A stretch of 64,000 nt of DNA from Apoderus coryli (Eukaryota; Arthropoda; Insecta; Coleoptera; Attelabidae), in assembly GCA_911728435.2 (NCBI GenBank), contig OU452211.1, positions 4,774,001 to 4,838,000 on the forward strand. Reading direction: 5' to 3'. The position numbers and the translations under genes are program-made. The notes beneath the pieces were generated by a model. It made no database searches and was not told where the DNA came from. It saw only the letters and a program-made list of their open reading frames with translations. How positions within the stretch are numbered: the stretch's first letter is position 1; each line of letters starts with the position of its first letter. This document shows positions 13,973-26,458 of the stretch, one piece after another.

Positions 13973-14559
13973 CTATAAATAATAAAACAACAAATAAATT
14001 AATAATAACATTTAAGCTGTTTTACTGTGTCCTATTTTGGTTGAGACTGTAGGGCTGTAATAAAGCCTTGCGGTTTTCACGAACCCGTGGTTTTAAAAAA
14101 TATTCAACATTTAGAAAGTGAATAGATAATTTGCATAAATATGATTGAATCGAGCACCCGGCCTATACTATTTAACAGGTCTGACTGCTCTTGACTCTTC
14201 GTCTATTAATGCGGACTTCTAAGGGCGGCCTCTTTGTCCTTGTCGGCTTCGTTCTTCGTTGATATTAGGCGTTTTGGACTTATTAATTTCTGACTTGGCT
14301 TCTTGTTTAGAATAACAAAAATTAACTTTAGTTTAGATCTGACTGCTTATGCTGAGGTGCATCGACGGTAATAATAAATAATAATTCAATATGTCGAGTA
14401 AGAGAGTTGCAAATAATATTTTAAATTATATTAAAAAAACCAAAACACAGAGGAAAGAGTAGAAAATGATGTTGCAGTTGCTTTTAGTTCAACACAAAAT
14501 CAAACAATGAACAATTAAAGTACGATATCGGCGCTTTTTTAAGGAACATTGATATGAAT

Positions 14560-14820
14560 TCCCTTTTTCAATTCATACCAAACGATGACGCGAGGAACGA
14601 AGACGTCCACCAATTATATATTTGTTCTTTACGGAAGAAAAGAAAGGCCTCTTTTGTAAATACTGTGCCGTTTTTTCATACGAAATACTAGTTGGCGCAT
14701 CGCAAAGTTCAATACCACAAAAATTGGTTAAATTTCCGTTGACAAAATTTGCAAAACTTATTGGAAAGCACGGCGACATTATTCTCCACGAAAACATGAA
14801 ATACCATACAGCATAAACCC
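14560..14820 (+). pseudogene. hAT-type transposase zinc-finger fragment
   Basis: From about 14605 the frame reads YLFFTEEKKGLFCKYCAVFS and then QKLVKFPLTKF and GKHGD..LHENMKYHTA, ending in TAA. This is the TTF-type zinc finger (CxxC..H..H) found at the N-terminus of hAT and ZMYM-like proteins. No catalytic RNase H fold follows. Just beyond, near 15030-15075, there is sequence often seen at the ends of such elements. Confidence 0.65.
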
Positions 14821-15348
14821 ATTATTTTATTTTTGTTTTATGTATTTTGTTTTTGTGTGATATACGAGTTGTTTCAGTTTTGTTTGGAATTTAGAATTGT
14901 TTAGTTTCTTTTAATAAGTATAACTATAAAGAAGTTAGCAAACGTATTTCCTTTTCATTTTAACTCAATATTTCACGTCACGCCTGATCAATTTTTTTAC
15001 AAGCATATTCAATACAGTTTAAGATTTGACCTTTGGGGATGCCCCCTCCCAAGTTTGAATCCTAAAGACGCCACTGTTCTGAGATACAGGGTGAAAACGA
15101 AAATGTTCACCTTTTGGAGTGTTATATATCAGATCATGTCGTAAGATACTAAAAATAGGACACAGTGTACATTAGATTAGTTGGATTGACTTCTTACTTA
15201 GTATCCAATAAAGAAGCACTTGTCGAATCGTTATTATGTTTCAAAATAAACTCAAAATTCCCATAAAAAACTTGTGAATCTTTGGTTAACATGACAGTTA
15301 TTTTATATAATAGTTCTGAAAAAAAATTATTAATGCAACTACTATAAT
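14821..15348. other. Non-coding; lipase 3' flank and element tail
   Basis: No gene seen. It holds the downstream flank of the lipase gene; the lipase poly(A) signal is not obvious. Confidence 0.4.
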
Positions 15349-18300
15349 TTAAAGAAAAATCTTACTACAGAATGGTGATTTATCCCCAGTATTTATATAA
15401 AAGCTTTTAATAGCCTCTGAAGAAACTTTATATGTCTCAAGACCAAAAGTCCTACAATCGCTGTTGTATTTTCCACATGAAGAACAATTCCCCTTAAAAT
15501 GACATAAAACACAATAAATAGTAAAACGAAATTCTCGAAACAAACAACTTATCTACGGTTAAAAACTCTTCATAACTTTTACACCTAATTCCAATAAATG
15601 TACAGGCTGGATTCAAAAATGCCTCAATAAAATATTTAAAGGATCGCTTGTGACTACATCCTGGTAAGATTTGACCTTGAGTCAATTCTGTCTGTGACAC
15701 ATCTACTAAATTTCCAAAATTAGTCACTCTCTCACATCCTGGTTGTAGATCTGCATTGTTAATATAAAAATCACTGTGTCCAAGACTTTCTTTGATGCCT
15801 TGGCTTCTATCTGTCTAAACCAAGAATATTTTCATTACTTTAATTAATTTTAGTTAATTTTTCCAATAACCTACCATCAAACGAGTCTGTATGTAAAACT
15901 TCTACATATTTTGCACAAGACGGATTCAGTTTAACACTGTCTGGTAATCCCTCAAATCTTGGGCCACTGGGATCTAAACCTTATTGATACAATAGAATTT
16001 AGAAGAAGCTTTAATGATGAAACCTTACCTGTGATTTTTCTAATTGTGTTATAGACAGTCCCAACGTAACCAGAAATATGCGCTCCAACACCATGTCCAA
16101 TTAAATGGATATTTTCAAAACTGATTTTAAATTTTTCCTATAATGTTTACAATGACTAAATCCAAATTTTATTTAATTAAATTAAGATTATTATTTACTC
16201 TTAGTTCTTTGATAAATTGGATTATTTCTAAAGCGACCACTCGAGCATTTGCAATAGCTTGATCGTACGGGGGTTCAGCACCGCGTTGCCAATCTACAGA
16301 TATTACGTTCATGTCCGTCGAAATTATGGAAAATATTAAAGATAGATGCTGTAAAAAAATTTAATGTGAGTACATAACAAAGTTCGAGCTCGATCCAAGT
16401 CATTTCATGTCCAATTTTTGAGATCCTTGTTTTTTACGATATGTAGTTGGGTACGTAGTGGGATCTACATGAATAAGACTACGTTAGGATGAATTGTGGA
16501 TCATTTTACCCAATAACTCGGCCTCCTTCACGAAGTTGATTATGCTACTTGAGAAGAAAGACCAAACAGCGCTAGAGCTTTATGTAAAGATATTACGTAC
16601 AGTCGCATATGCCATGAATTCCTCTTAATTTGCAACATATCATCAATAACATCATTGAATAAGTCCGTAGCATAAGCAAGAAAAAAACAAAATTTTGGCA
16701 AAATTCGATTTTATTATTCAACATAGTTGACAGCAACGTCATTTTGCATTCCAGTTAAAATGCAACATAAATATATTTTTTATTTTTGTTTCAATTTGAT
16801 AACAACTTAAACATTTCTTTTAACATAAAAAAATTAAAAATAAGTTTTCAAAAATTCCGCCATTGACTTGCATACAAAATGCTAAATGATCATAAAAATT
16901 ATTTATTGCCTTTGTTAACTGTTCGCGTTCGATATGTCGATAATTCTATTACGAAGATCCTGCGTATTTCTCACTGTACCATCGCTTTTAGTAATAGCCA
17001 ATTCAAAAAGTCATCAACATTTAAATCGTGTGACCGCGCAGACCAATTGATTTTCCCGCCGCGGTTATTTAGAAAGCTATTTGGGAATTCAGTATTTAAA
17101 AATGCCTTCAGATCTCTAGAAGAATGGTGTGGACATGTTGGTACCATATTATTTGTCCATTTAAATTTCTTAAAGCAGAACTATTTGAGTCTGTAGTAGA
17201 CCTGGATACTTTTTTTGAAGCATTAAATGATCACTATTAATTGTCTAGAAAATATTGAAACAAAAAAGTTCTTGATGATTTGGAAATTTTTCCCTTTTCA
17301 GAGTACTAAATACTGAAGGATTGCTTACACCTTCAGCAATGGATTTGTTGATAAAACATTATTATTTTGTATCGTCATAATATCGTCTAATTTTTTAGGT
17401 CTTCAGTCAGAACCCTTGATAATTTGTTTCTTATTTTTATGATTAGATTTGACGCACCCTTCACGTTGAAATCTTCAAACAAGTCTTGAAATAGTGGAAG
17501 AACTGGGCACGAGGTATTCAGCACTAACTTTGCTGACACTTCTGTCATTCTTAAATGTGAATTATACCAAGTAACAAGAAATCCCTCGCGGGATTTCCCA
17601 GTCGTCTTGTAGTAGTTTTATCTATGAGAAAAGTCATTGAGGGTTGTAAAAAAAAAATTAAAGAACTAAAAATATTGAAAATAAATAGAAACATTTTTGA
17701 GTTGCCCCTTAGATCACCTCTAGGAGCTTATATATTATATAACTTTCAAAGAAATCTTGAATTGAAATCAAAAAATTACTGAAAATATTACTTTTTTGTC
17801 ATTAACAAAATAAATAAATAAATTTTTGACTCACCGCGTATATAAATTTAAAGTGCTTATGCTAAAAATGTATGAGACCATTCTAACAAACTAAAAAAAT
17901 TAAATTTTTTTCTATTTATTAGGTCCTGCCGTATCTAAAAGTCTTGAGAAATAAATAGAAACAATTTTGAGTTACCTCGTATATAACGTCTATGAGCTTA
18001 TAGTTTCACCTCTAAAAAATCTTGAATTGAAATCTAAAAAAATTTAAAAAATACTGAAAATATTACTTTTCTGTCCTTAAAAAAATAAACAAATACATTT
18101 TTGACTCACTCCGTATATAAATTTAAAGTGTATGCTCGTATTTCAAAACGTTCTGAGTAAGTATAACCTCAAAAATGTCCAACTTTACGATAGCGCTGTC
18201 AGTTGCCAGATTGCAACACCAGGGTTGCCAAATTCTGAAATATATGATGCTTTTGCTCGGTATAAGACGCTATCATTCAAGCCCTAAGAAACTATCCTTA

Positions 18301-19612
18301 ATGTCACTGTCTTCGCATGTCGTTTAGCATGCAAATAGCCCTTCATAATAGCATTGTCCTGTCTAAATTTCACAACCCTTCAGGCAAGGAAAAAATTTCA
18401 ATTTTTTGATGCTTTTGCTGGGTATTGGACTATAGAACGCTATCATTCAAGCCCTAAGAATCTATTCTTAATGACACTGCCTCTGCATGTCGTTTGGCAT
18501 GCAAATAGCCCTTTATAATAAAATAGTGTGGCCGCATTAAATCCCCTTGAAAAGTACCCGTTGGGATGCAGCAAAAAACAAATTTTCCTTCGGTGCAGCT
18601 TTAAGTTAAGTCACATAGATAGCGGTCATTTTTTTTGCAGATTTTCGACGACAAAGACAGCACGATCATAAATTATAAGGATTAATAGGGATCATATAGC
18701 ATAGTAGCCAAGCTTAAGGCTTCTCTCTTTTTCTTTTTAAGACATAAGGATATAGGATTTTCTATAAACTAAAGGAAAAAAGAGTTGGTCTACTTACCTT
18801 TATCCAGCCGGTATAGCCATTACTTGTAAAATCGTGGATTAGAATAAAGATTGGTCCATTTTGGTTAAATCCAGCGTCATTTATTGACTTATCTTTTGCT
18901 TCTGCTATTGTGTAAATCAAATTACTACCCTTGAAATATAAATATAATTTTCTTTAAATAAAGGAGAGTTGAATGAATTGCAGCAGACATGTTTCAACTA
19001 CTAACACTTTAAGTTAATAATTTAAAAATGTACAGGTGAACCGCTGTAATTTTAAATATGCACTTTCTATATTCGTATAACATTATATACCAGTGAAGAT
19101 GAGAATATTATTGCTTGAAACATCTAGGTATAGTGTAATTGTGCTTTAATTTGAAAAGAAATTATAAGAGATCTACTTGTGGAGTAGACGGCAATTTATT
19201 TATCCTTAAGAGGGCGACTGCTGGTTGAAATATACTATTTTCACAACATATAATTAAGTAGTATTGTTTTTTCTATTATACTTACCGTTTGATTCTTTTT
19301 GATAAATATAAACTCAGTTTTAATTATATACCGCTCAGCTGGACGCAAATTCACAGGTCTTAAGGTTTGATTGTACCATTTGGAATCTGTTTCTATACAT
19401 CCTAAATTTTCATAACATTTTCGAAAATAATCTAAAAGATGATTTGAATAAAGAACCGATACTAGAAATATGTGCTACTTACTTAAATCCTCTCCAGATT
19501 CAGTTAGGTTTTTCAAACTGAAATTATTAATAAATTTGACAATCTGTTCCTGAAATTGACTTGTTTTCAATGTGAACATGAGAAATGTTGTTATAATCAA
19601 TATTTGGTGCAT
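15349..19612 (-). CDS. Secreted lipase-family protein, predicted inactive
   Basis: Eight exons: 19612-19483, 19431-19286, 18929-18798, 16348-16199, 16137-16029, 15979-15875, 15810-15542 and 15492-15349. They join in phase to 394 residues. An N-terminal hydrophobic segment (MHQILIITTFLMF) is a signal peptide. The protein follows the pancreatic lipase/phospholipase A1 plan (Lipase, PF00151): a LGCIE opening, FILIHDFTSNGYTGW, the nucleophile elbow, GLDPSGPRFEG with the catalytic Asp, GHSDFYIN, and CSHKRSFKYF with the catalytic His. The elbow reads HLIGHGVGAHISG, so the nucleophile Ser of GHSxG is Gly (codon 16090-16092). The oxyanion motif HGF is HDF. Both changes predict loss of hydrolysis; related non-catalytic members include the dipteran yolk proteins. 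The last intron is only 49 bp with a weak GTTTCG donor. Intron 3 (16349-18797) is packed with repeats. Confidence 0.9.
16890..17190 (-). pseudogene. Decayed Tc1/mariner-like transposase in lipase intron
   Basis: The minus strand reads PTCPHHSSRDLKAFLNTEFP then NRGGKINWSARSHDLNVDDF. This corresponds to the DGAPxH...AVRxFLN...FPxRWIGRGGP..WPxRSPDLTPLDFF block around the last two catalytic Asp residues. The central D of DGAPxH and the final DFF are altered, so it is inactive. Confidence 0.7.
17677..18135. repeat. Two direct copies of an about 200-bp repeat
   Basis: Copies start near 17677 and 17949 with AAATAAATAGAAACA and both run to TATATAAATTTAAAGTG (ends near 17862 and 18135). Internal blocks such as AAATCTTGAATTGAAATC and ACTGAAAATATTACTTTT are shared in order. 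Related pieces lie at 23145-23270 and at the left edge of the window. Confidence 0.75.
18145..18245. mobile_element. Mariner end relic
   Basis: From CAAAACGTTCTGAGT through AATGTCCAACTTTACGATA, GCTGTCAGTTGCCAGATTGC and GGGTTGCCAAAT this matches the 5' untranslated end of the mariner copy at 34921-35020. The terminal repeat itself is degraded after the AAATTCTGAAATAT. Confidence 0.8.
18243..18525. repeat. Direct repeat, two about 110-bp copies
   Basis: Copies begin at GATGCTTTTGCT near 18246 and 18410. They share CGCTATCATTCAAGCCCTAA, GCATGTCGTTT and GGCATGCAAATAGCCCTT. The spacing is about 165 bp. It follows the mariner relic directly and has no coding content. Confidence 0.8.
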
Positions 19613-22600
19613 TCAAACTTAAGTGACATATCATTTTGACAACTCTAATTGCAGAGAAATGCACATTGATTAATACAAGGTGATACAGAGTAACGCGGTA
19701 GATAATGTATGTACTTCAGTCAATCCATAGATAAGATTACCTACCATCTTATATCGGAAGAAATTACTAACTTGATTACATGAAATGGATCAACTTCCAC
19801 AACTACAAAATAATGTTAATGTTAAATTTTTGAGGAAAACAGAACAGGTTAAGAAATAAAACATCAAATGTACTCTAAGATCATAATATGTTATTTCGTC
19901 AACAATTTAAATATGTTATAATTTGTTTTTTGTCTTTACAATTTATTTGTTTCTTATTTTTTACCGAATTAAAATTTATTTATTTTTCATGTACAAATTA
20001 TAAATAATTTGTTTTATACAAAAAACGTATTTAATTAAAATTCCCTAAACATTAGGCAATAATTTGTTAATTTTTTTTTTAATTATTTATTTTGATTAGG
20101 TATTTTATTATTATAAATTTTTGTGTTGGCTATTCTTGTTTTAAAATCTATTTATATCTCAATGCCTAATTTTTTCTACTTTTAAAATTTCATTGTAGTT
20201 TTTTTTTAATATGGTAAATGTTTTTAATTTAAAGTGTGCGATATTTATTCTTTTAATTTGTATTTTGTACATTTTAATACTGTGTGGCCCTGATAAAAAC
20301 TGTCTACGAGTTTTGAGTTCAATTAGCATGCAAGTCAAGTAAACTATCAACAAATATTCCTTCAGCAACATTACCAATTTGAATTTGTAAAAGATGAGCA
20401 ACTTGAACTTGAAGAGTTATGCTAATGGCTTTCAAATCTATATCATTTTAAGTTATATCTAGCCAACCCTGTAAGGTGTATATCAATTAACTTAGGGCCT
20501 TTGCGTGAAAATCAAATTCAATTGGTCTTTTCGTACATTCTAGTATATATTGGAACTATATTTTAAGCTGAAGGAATTTAAAGTTTAGAAATTTCAGGTT
20601 ATGAAACAATGGTATACAAGATCTAATCATTTTCACTCAAGAAATATGTCGTTAACCCCAAATTTTATTGGTGTACACTCTGCAAATAAAGCTGAATAAT
20701 AAAGCGTTTTATAGAGCAGCATATAAAATAAAATAATAATAAAAAACATGAATTTAAATAAATAGAAACTTTAGGCGTTTATGTTAATATTTGCACATAT
20801 TGAAACTATGACAGTTTTAGGTAGATAGTTTTGCAGCAGCCACATTTTTATAAAACTCAAAATTTTATAGAAAATATTTCCCTAAATGTTAAATATTCCT
20901 TTTTATTCAATTTACTTTCAAATCCATCTTTGAGGTTACACAAAGTCTTAAGTAAAAATAGTTATTATAGCTTAGGTACACTGTAAAAAATTTATTTAAC
21001 ATAAAGCAATAGTCGTCTCCTAGTTTAAGATTTCAAAAACAAAACACAAACCCCGATAGCTAATTTATAAACATCCCTAATAAGGAATTACATATGCCTT
21101 TATCAATTTTTTATATATTTTTAAAATTAACTTAAACAAATATTTTCAAGTGAGATTTATGTGTAACTTTTTTTGGTTGATTAAAAACTGATACTTCTAA
21201 TGTTTATACATGCAAAAAAATCCTGACATCACACAATAAATAATACGAAATAAACAAAAAAATTAGTAACTAAAACTTTCACAGGCGCAGAAAAACCTTC
21301 GGTTAAGAAATGCGACCTTGATATGTGTCGATCTCGTAGAATTTCTCTTTTACTAACGCAGAAAGGACATGCCATATATATGCATATCCCTTGAAACTGT
21401 GAATAGCCATCGGAGTATGTCATATATCTTCAAATTTGTTCATAGAGAATTAGAATTTTTACAGTCTAGATAAATAATAATTATTTATTTATATTTGATT
21501 ATTATTTTAATAAACTTTAAAGTTTCAACAGTATGATAGAGGAATATTTTACGGTAGATATAAGTAATAGATAGTAATAATTTGAAATGGAATTTTTTTT
21601 GTTGATAAATCGACTAAATTATTGATTTTAATAATCAATTCTAATTTTAATATTATTAATAATACTATCAAGAATTATAATATTATTAATGATATTAATA
21701 ATTTGCTTAAAATAACACAAAAATAATTAATAAACACAAAGCAAAATTTACCTAAGGTTTGAAGTCTTTTTTTTAATCTAAAATCATCAATTGTTATAAA
21801 TTTTGGGTAGGTATTGCATAATACATTACTTTACTACAAAATTCACAAATGTTTTGAGCATTTTAACCCCCTTCAATCTAATATAGTCATAGACCTTCAT
21901 CGTGCACAAAAATTTAATTCGCGCGGAGATCTTGGACGACTCGATTTTTCTTGAATAACGCACTGATTTTTCCCTTTGGATTTTTTAATTTTCTCACTAA
22001 AAAGTATGAGCAAATTCGCAGCAAAAACTGCCTATCCCCCTTTTTTAATGTTTACGAATTAATTTGCTTGATGTTTCATGTAAAAAAGTATGACGTTAGA
22101 AAGGATTATTATTTCTACATTAATTCTTAAACTATTAATTAATTATATTAATTTGAGCACAATCGTTTGTGTGAAACTCGAGTTATCAAACCAAAGTTAC
22201 AATTGGGATAACCAAGTAGCTTCGGGTGTTTTGTGAGGATAGAAATATGTACCTTTTATTAAAATAACTTGGTTTTATTTTTGTTAACAGTTTTATATAA
22301 ATTGGATCTAAACCTTCGGTAAATGTTACTTTGTGTTTTAAAAAGTTTGGACTTCCGTTCTTGGACTAAGTTAAAATTATTAGGTCTAAACCTTCAAAAA
22401 TCTAACTTTGTATTTTGATAATAATAATATCTTAGATAGATATAGATAAATTATTAGTTTCATAATATTAAGTAACAATATAAATTTAACTAGAAATATT
22501 TTACGCATTATAATAATATTCATTTTCAGCATAAGACCATTTTAGTTATCACCATTCTAATAAGTTTTCTCTAGTATAATAATTATATAAGTATATATTT

Positions 22601-23690
22601 ATTTATTTTTCTGGCAGTATATATTATTAAAATTTTAATAATTAAAACTGATAAATATATTTTTTATATTACTTAACTGTCTCAGAGAAAATTTTAAAAC
22701 TTTATATTTAAAGCTCTAAATCTCTGACACAGTATTATTTTGAAGGTGTTTTTTTTACTTATACTTTAAATCATAGTAATTATTAATTTTAGGTTAAAGA
22801 AGATAGTCCAACAAAAGGGACTCACAATGTACTCAAATTGATCATTTTATACAAAGAAAATAAGCATATTCAATGTAAATAAATGTGAATTTATTCTAAC
22901 ATGTATAATGAATGGGTGACTTGTTTTGAATTTGCAATTGGAATATCCAATCATTAATCAATCGGGAGATACTGCACCAGGGACCTTCAGATATTTAAAT
23001 GACATTTTTCAGATACTACACTTTGTTTTTTGGTTTTATAGTTAAATAGTAAAATTCAAAATGCCATAGGCAAGGATCCCATACTTCACTAGGGATCTTC
23101 AGATATAAAAAATTAACTCTGAAAATATGGGTTGAAAACCTGATCAAATAAATGGAAACATTTTTGAGACACACTGTCAATAAATTTTGTGAGACCATTC
23201 TAACAAAGTAAAATTTAGAGTCTAAAAAAATAAATAGAATCATTTTTGGGTTATCATGTAGCTAAATTGTAAGAGGTTATCCTGAAAATGTAAAAGTTCT
23301 TAATATTTTTACGTTGACATCTTCAGGGTGAAATGTGCTCTTAATAAAAAGGCAAAGAATTTGGGAATAGAATATACAGGGATTCTAGTTCATGTTTAAT
23401 GTTTATATTTGGATAAACTCATCTTAAATTTCATTCATGGGTGCAAAGTTAAAAAATGTTATTTCTCTGTTAGACTATCTTCTTAACCTGTACATATATC
23501 TTGAACACAAAGATATATTTTTATTAAAGGCTTCTAATTAACACATTTTTACTGGTTAAATGTTATTTTTGTTAAATATCACTCTACAATCTAAGGCCAT
23601 CTTAAAGAGTAGGTACCGTAATTTAATAATATATCAACGACCTCTATTAATTATTACATATTACAGTATTTTTTATTTTAACGATATTGT
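19613..23690. other. Very AT-rich intergenic region
   Basis: It lies between the lipase 5' end and the 3' end of the receptor gene, both on the minus strand. It must contain the lipase promoter, but no TATA box or initiator could be assigned with confidence among many AT runs. A repeat related to the lipase-intron repeat is at about 23145-23270. The open frames at 20159, 21229 and 23016 show no family features. Confidence 0.5.
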
Positions 23691-23692
23691 TG

Positions 23693-23698
23693 TTTATT
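23693..23698 (-). terminator. Candidate poly(A) signal of the receptor gene
   Basis: On the minus strand AATAAA occurs about 117 bases after the stop codon at 23815. A second AATAAA is at 23672-23677. Confidence 0.45.
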
Positions 23699-23814
23699 CA
23701 ATAGTTCAACTTCTAAAGAGTTTCTCATAATTTCTAGATGTAGATATCCAAAACCGTGATGGAGATTTATACGCCACAAGAATTCTCAAATATTCAACAT
23801 CGCTTTTATTACTC

Positions 23815-26458
23815 TCAAGGTGGGTCTGAAGGTTCTTCTTTATCTCGTATTGCTTTCAGAAGATGACTGCGTAGTTCAGATTCTGAGCTTCGCCATAAAT
23901 GGACTAGTTCTTCTTTCGATAGCTTCTCCAACGGCGATTTTCCTAAACAATTAAGTTTCTGCATTATTTTATAACAAGCGGCTAATAGACTCAGTTGCAA
24001 TCCTCGAGACAATAGTTCAATCTCAAAAGGAAATTGAGATCGAATAGAATATATCAATACATTTCTTGCATCTCTAATAATGAAAGAAAGAATATATCGA
24101 TACATTTCTTGCATCTCTATGACCCAGTTCTGGTCTGGTGAGGACAGTAAAAAATCAATATTCGAATGCCAAATGTGTCAACTTGTGTCATTTAAAAACA
24201 ATTCTACCAGATTTAGTTCATTTGAATAGTAGTAAAATAAAAATAAGTATAAATTAGGAGTTTTCTCAAGTATCTAATATTGTTGCATGTGTAAATCTAT
24301 TGTATAATGTGTGGATTTATTCAGGAAAATGTGCTGGAATATGTTCATGGTGAAAATCTTCAAATAAAATGTGGCTACACCGAATTTCTCATCTTTTCTT
24401 GATTGTTGCCAGATTTTGAATGAATTGAATTGAATGAAATGAAAATAATATGGAATTTTTTGAAGAAACAAATTATTTTAACAGAAATAACCGAAAATGA
24501 AATGTTTAATGAAGCATCTGCGCGTGTAAATAGATTTCGGATTAATTACTGTATTGATTTACTGTTTGACCATTATCTTACCATCATAGTTCCTAGGGGA
24601 GCAATTAGGGGGTGGTGGGGCTGGTGGTAAATCATCTTCTGGATGTCTAGTTCTCGAACGACCATGTTCCCTTGCTAGTTTAATATTTTTCTCATTTTTT
24701 GTGTTACCACTACTGTCCAACGATTTTGATTGTTCGTGTAGACGGTTTCTTTTGGATGGCTCGGGATTTTGCAGATTTGTATCACATAAACTTTGATGCC
24801 TACAAATATAACCAAATATCATTTACGACTTAATCATCCTGTTTGTATTTACCTGGTTTTATTACGACTAGACAAGTGTGGGCGTTTTATCTCAAATTTT
24901 CCACTATCAATGTCTTCCACTTCTATTCGAATCATGGGATTATTACTACTTCCAGGATTCCTGCTTTGAACGCCTAGTTTTGGTGCTCGCACTTTGTCTT
25001 TCAGTTGCGTCTGCAACTGATTTACAGTCTCTTTATTTCTACGAGCAATTTCATCATCAGACAAATTACTCTTCCCGTCAAAATTCATCAAATTGGATAT
25101 TTGCGGATTATTCTGGCATGAAGCAGTGGAAGACGACCTCATTAGAGTTTCATCGCTCTTTCCCAAACCAAGTGTTAAACTACGTTGCGGTTGAAGGTAT
25201 CGATGTTTTTCTACAGATTCCTGATATCTTGGTAATGTTGCGAGCTTTTTCCCAATATTTTCGGAGTCTGACAATTTCCGAATGGGCTCAGCCGATTTTG
25301 TAGATCCGCAATCCGATATATTCTCAATGGAAAGAATGGGACTCTTACCTTCAAAAAACACATATAATGAGAGATATGCTCTATACTACTGTACCCAACT
25401 ATGGCAAAATAAGCTACCTACTCGTCAAAATCAAGTTTTTTGAAAAGCGACCTCAAAGTTTTCATTAAGTTGTTTAGCACTATTTTGGTTATTTTTGTTT
25501 AGATTTGATTCAAATTAAATTAAATATTAATCCAACGGTATTGTACATTGGTTTGTCTATGGAATGTATGTAAAAAATTGTCATATACCTTGTTTTACTA
25601 TGGTAAATATGACAACGGTATGTTAATACACTGTTTGGCCAAGGATTTGTCTAGGCAACCGAAAGGAATATTGCTTCAGCAGTTCGATCTACAGATAGAG
25701 CTTTAAAAGTGTGATATGAATGTTATAATATCTCGAAATCTTTGCCATAGTACGGGACTACTACCCAATAATTAGAAAATACTTACCACCGAGTTTATTA
25801 GCCGAACTAATCATATCCAAATAACTTGACCTCCTACTATTGATATCAGGAGGCGAACTCGACAAAAATGCACTTGCATCTTTACTTAACCTTCTTCCAA
25901 TGGCAGAACTTAACGTTTGAGAACTAAATACACTATCGGTACTAAATCGTCTCACGTTTAATGTAGAGGAATTCTCACTTTTCCTGCCGCGTAAATACAA
26001 CATTTGTCTGCTACGTGTTGGTGATTTGTCCTTATCCGCCTTAGGACTGTTTCGTAGAAACGTCCTTCGGATAAGATTTGGACTGAATCGTGATTTCTTG
26101 TCGTCTGGACTCATAGACTCACCATCGAGTTCAGTGACAGACTCCAAGTGCTGTTGCTGTTGTTGATCATCTTGCTGCTGTTGTCTGCGCATAATGCTAC
26201 TCTGAGTTGTAATATTTTAAAGAATTTCTCTAGTTTAGTAAATGTCTGAAGAGAAACGTTTGAAAACAATGCGTAAAGGTTTTTATATAAATTTATTTGT
26301 AAGCACGAGTTGGTTTATCTTAATAAGACCCACAAAGTAAGGAACTTTGTTGCTTTTCAGACATTACTGTTTTGAGAAAACATTTACCTTCTTATTTCCT
26401 GGATCATTTCAAAAAATTGCGCCTTACTCTTTCTTCGTCGACGTTGTTCGTGTTCCTT
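23815..26458 (-). CDS. Nmdar3: Receptor exons 14-18: cytoplasmic tail
   Basis: Exon 14 continues after M4 with KEHEQRRRRKSKAQFFEMIQ, a basic membrane-proximal segment. Exon 15 has a glutamine-rich run (RRQQQQDDQQQQQ) and Ser/Arg-rich sequence with possible basophilic kinase sites (RRSS). Exon 16 is Ser/Asn-rich with a short predicted coiled segment (ETVNQLQTQLKDKV). Exon 17 ends with a proline motif, LPPAPPPP. Exon 18 runs 106 codons to a stop at 23815. The tail is about 530 residues, more than twice the vertebrate GluN3 tail. Exon junctions are in phase but unsupported by homology, and exon 18 is the weakest. Confidence 0.7.

Noticed and set aside
15493..15541. Possible frameshift in the lipase last exon
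   Set aside because: The break is better explained by a 49-bp GT..AG intron that restores both phase and the LFGNCSSCGKYN cysteine pattern.
16879..17196. Plus-strand open frame of 105 codons in the lipase intron
   Set aside because: It is the antisense of a decayed transposase that is clear on the minus strand.
24878..25303. Plus-strand open frame of 141 codons
   Set aside because: It lies entirely antisense to receptor exon 16 and shows no family features; the minus-strand frame fits the exon chain in phase.
26136..26192. ATG at 26192 as the start of a separate Gln-rich gene
   Set aside because: The frame is open upstream through an acceptor at 26200 that agrees in phase with receptor exon 14, so the ATG is more likely internal; transcript data could change this.
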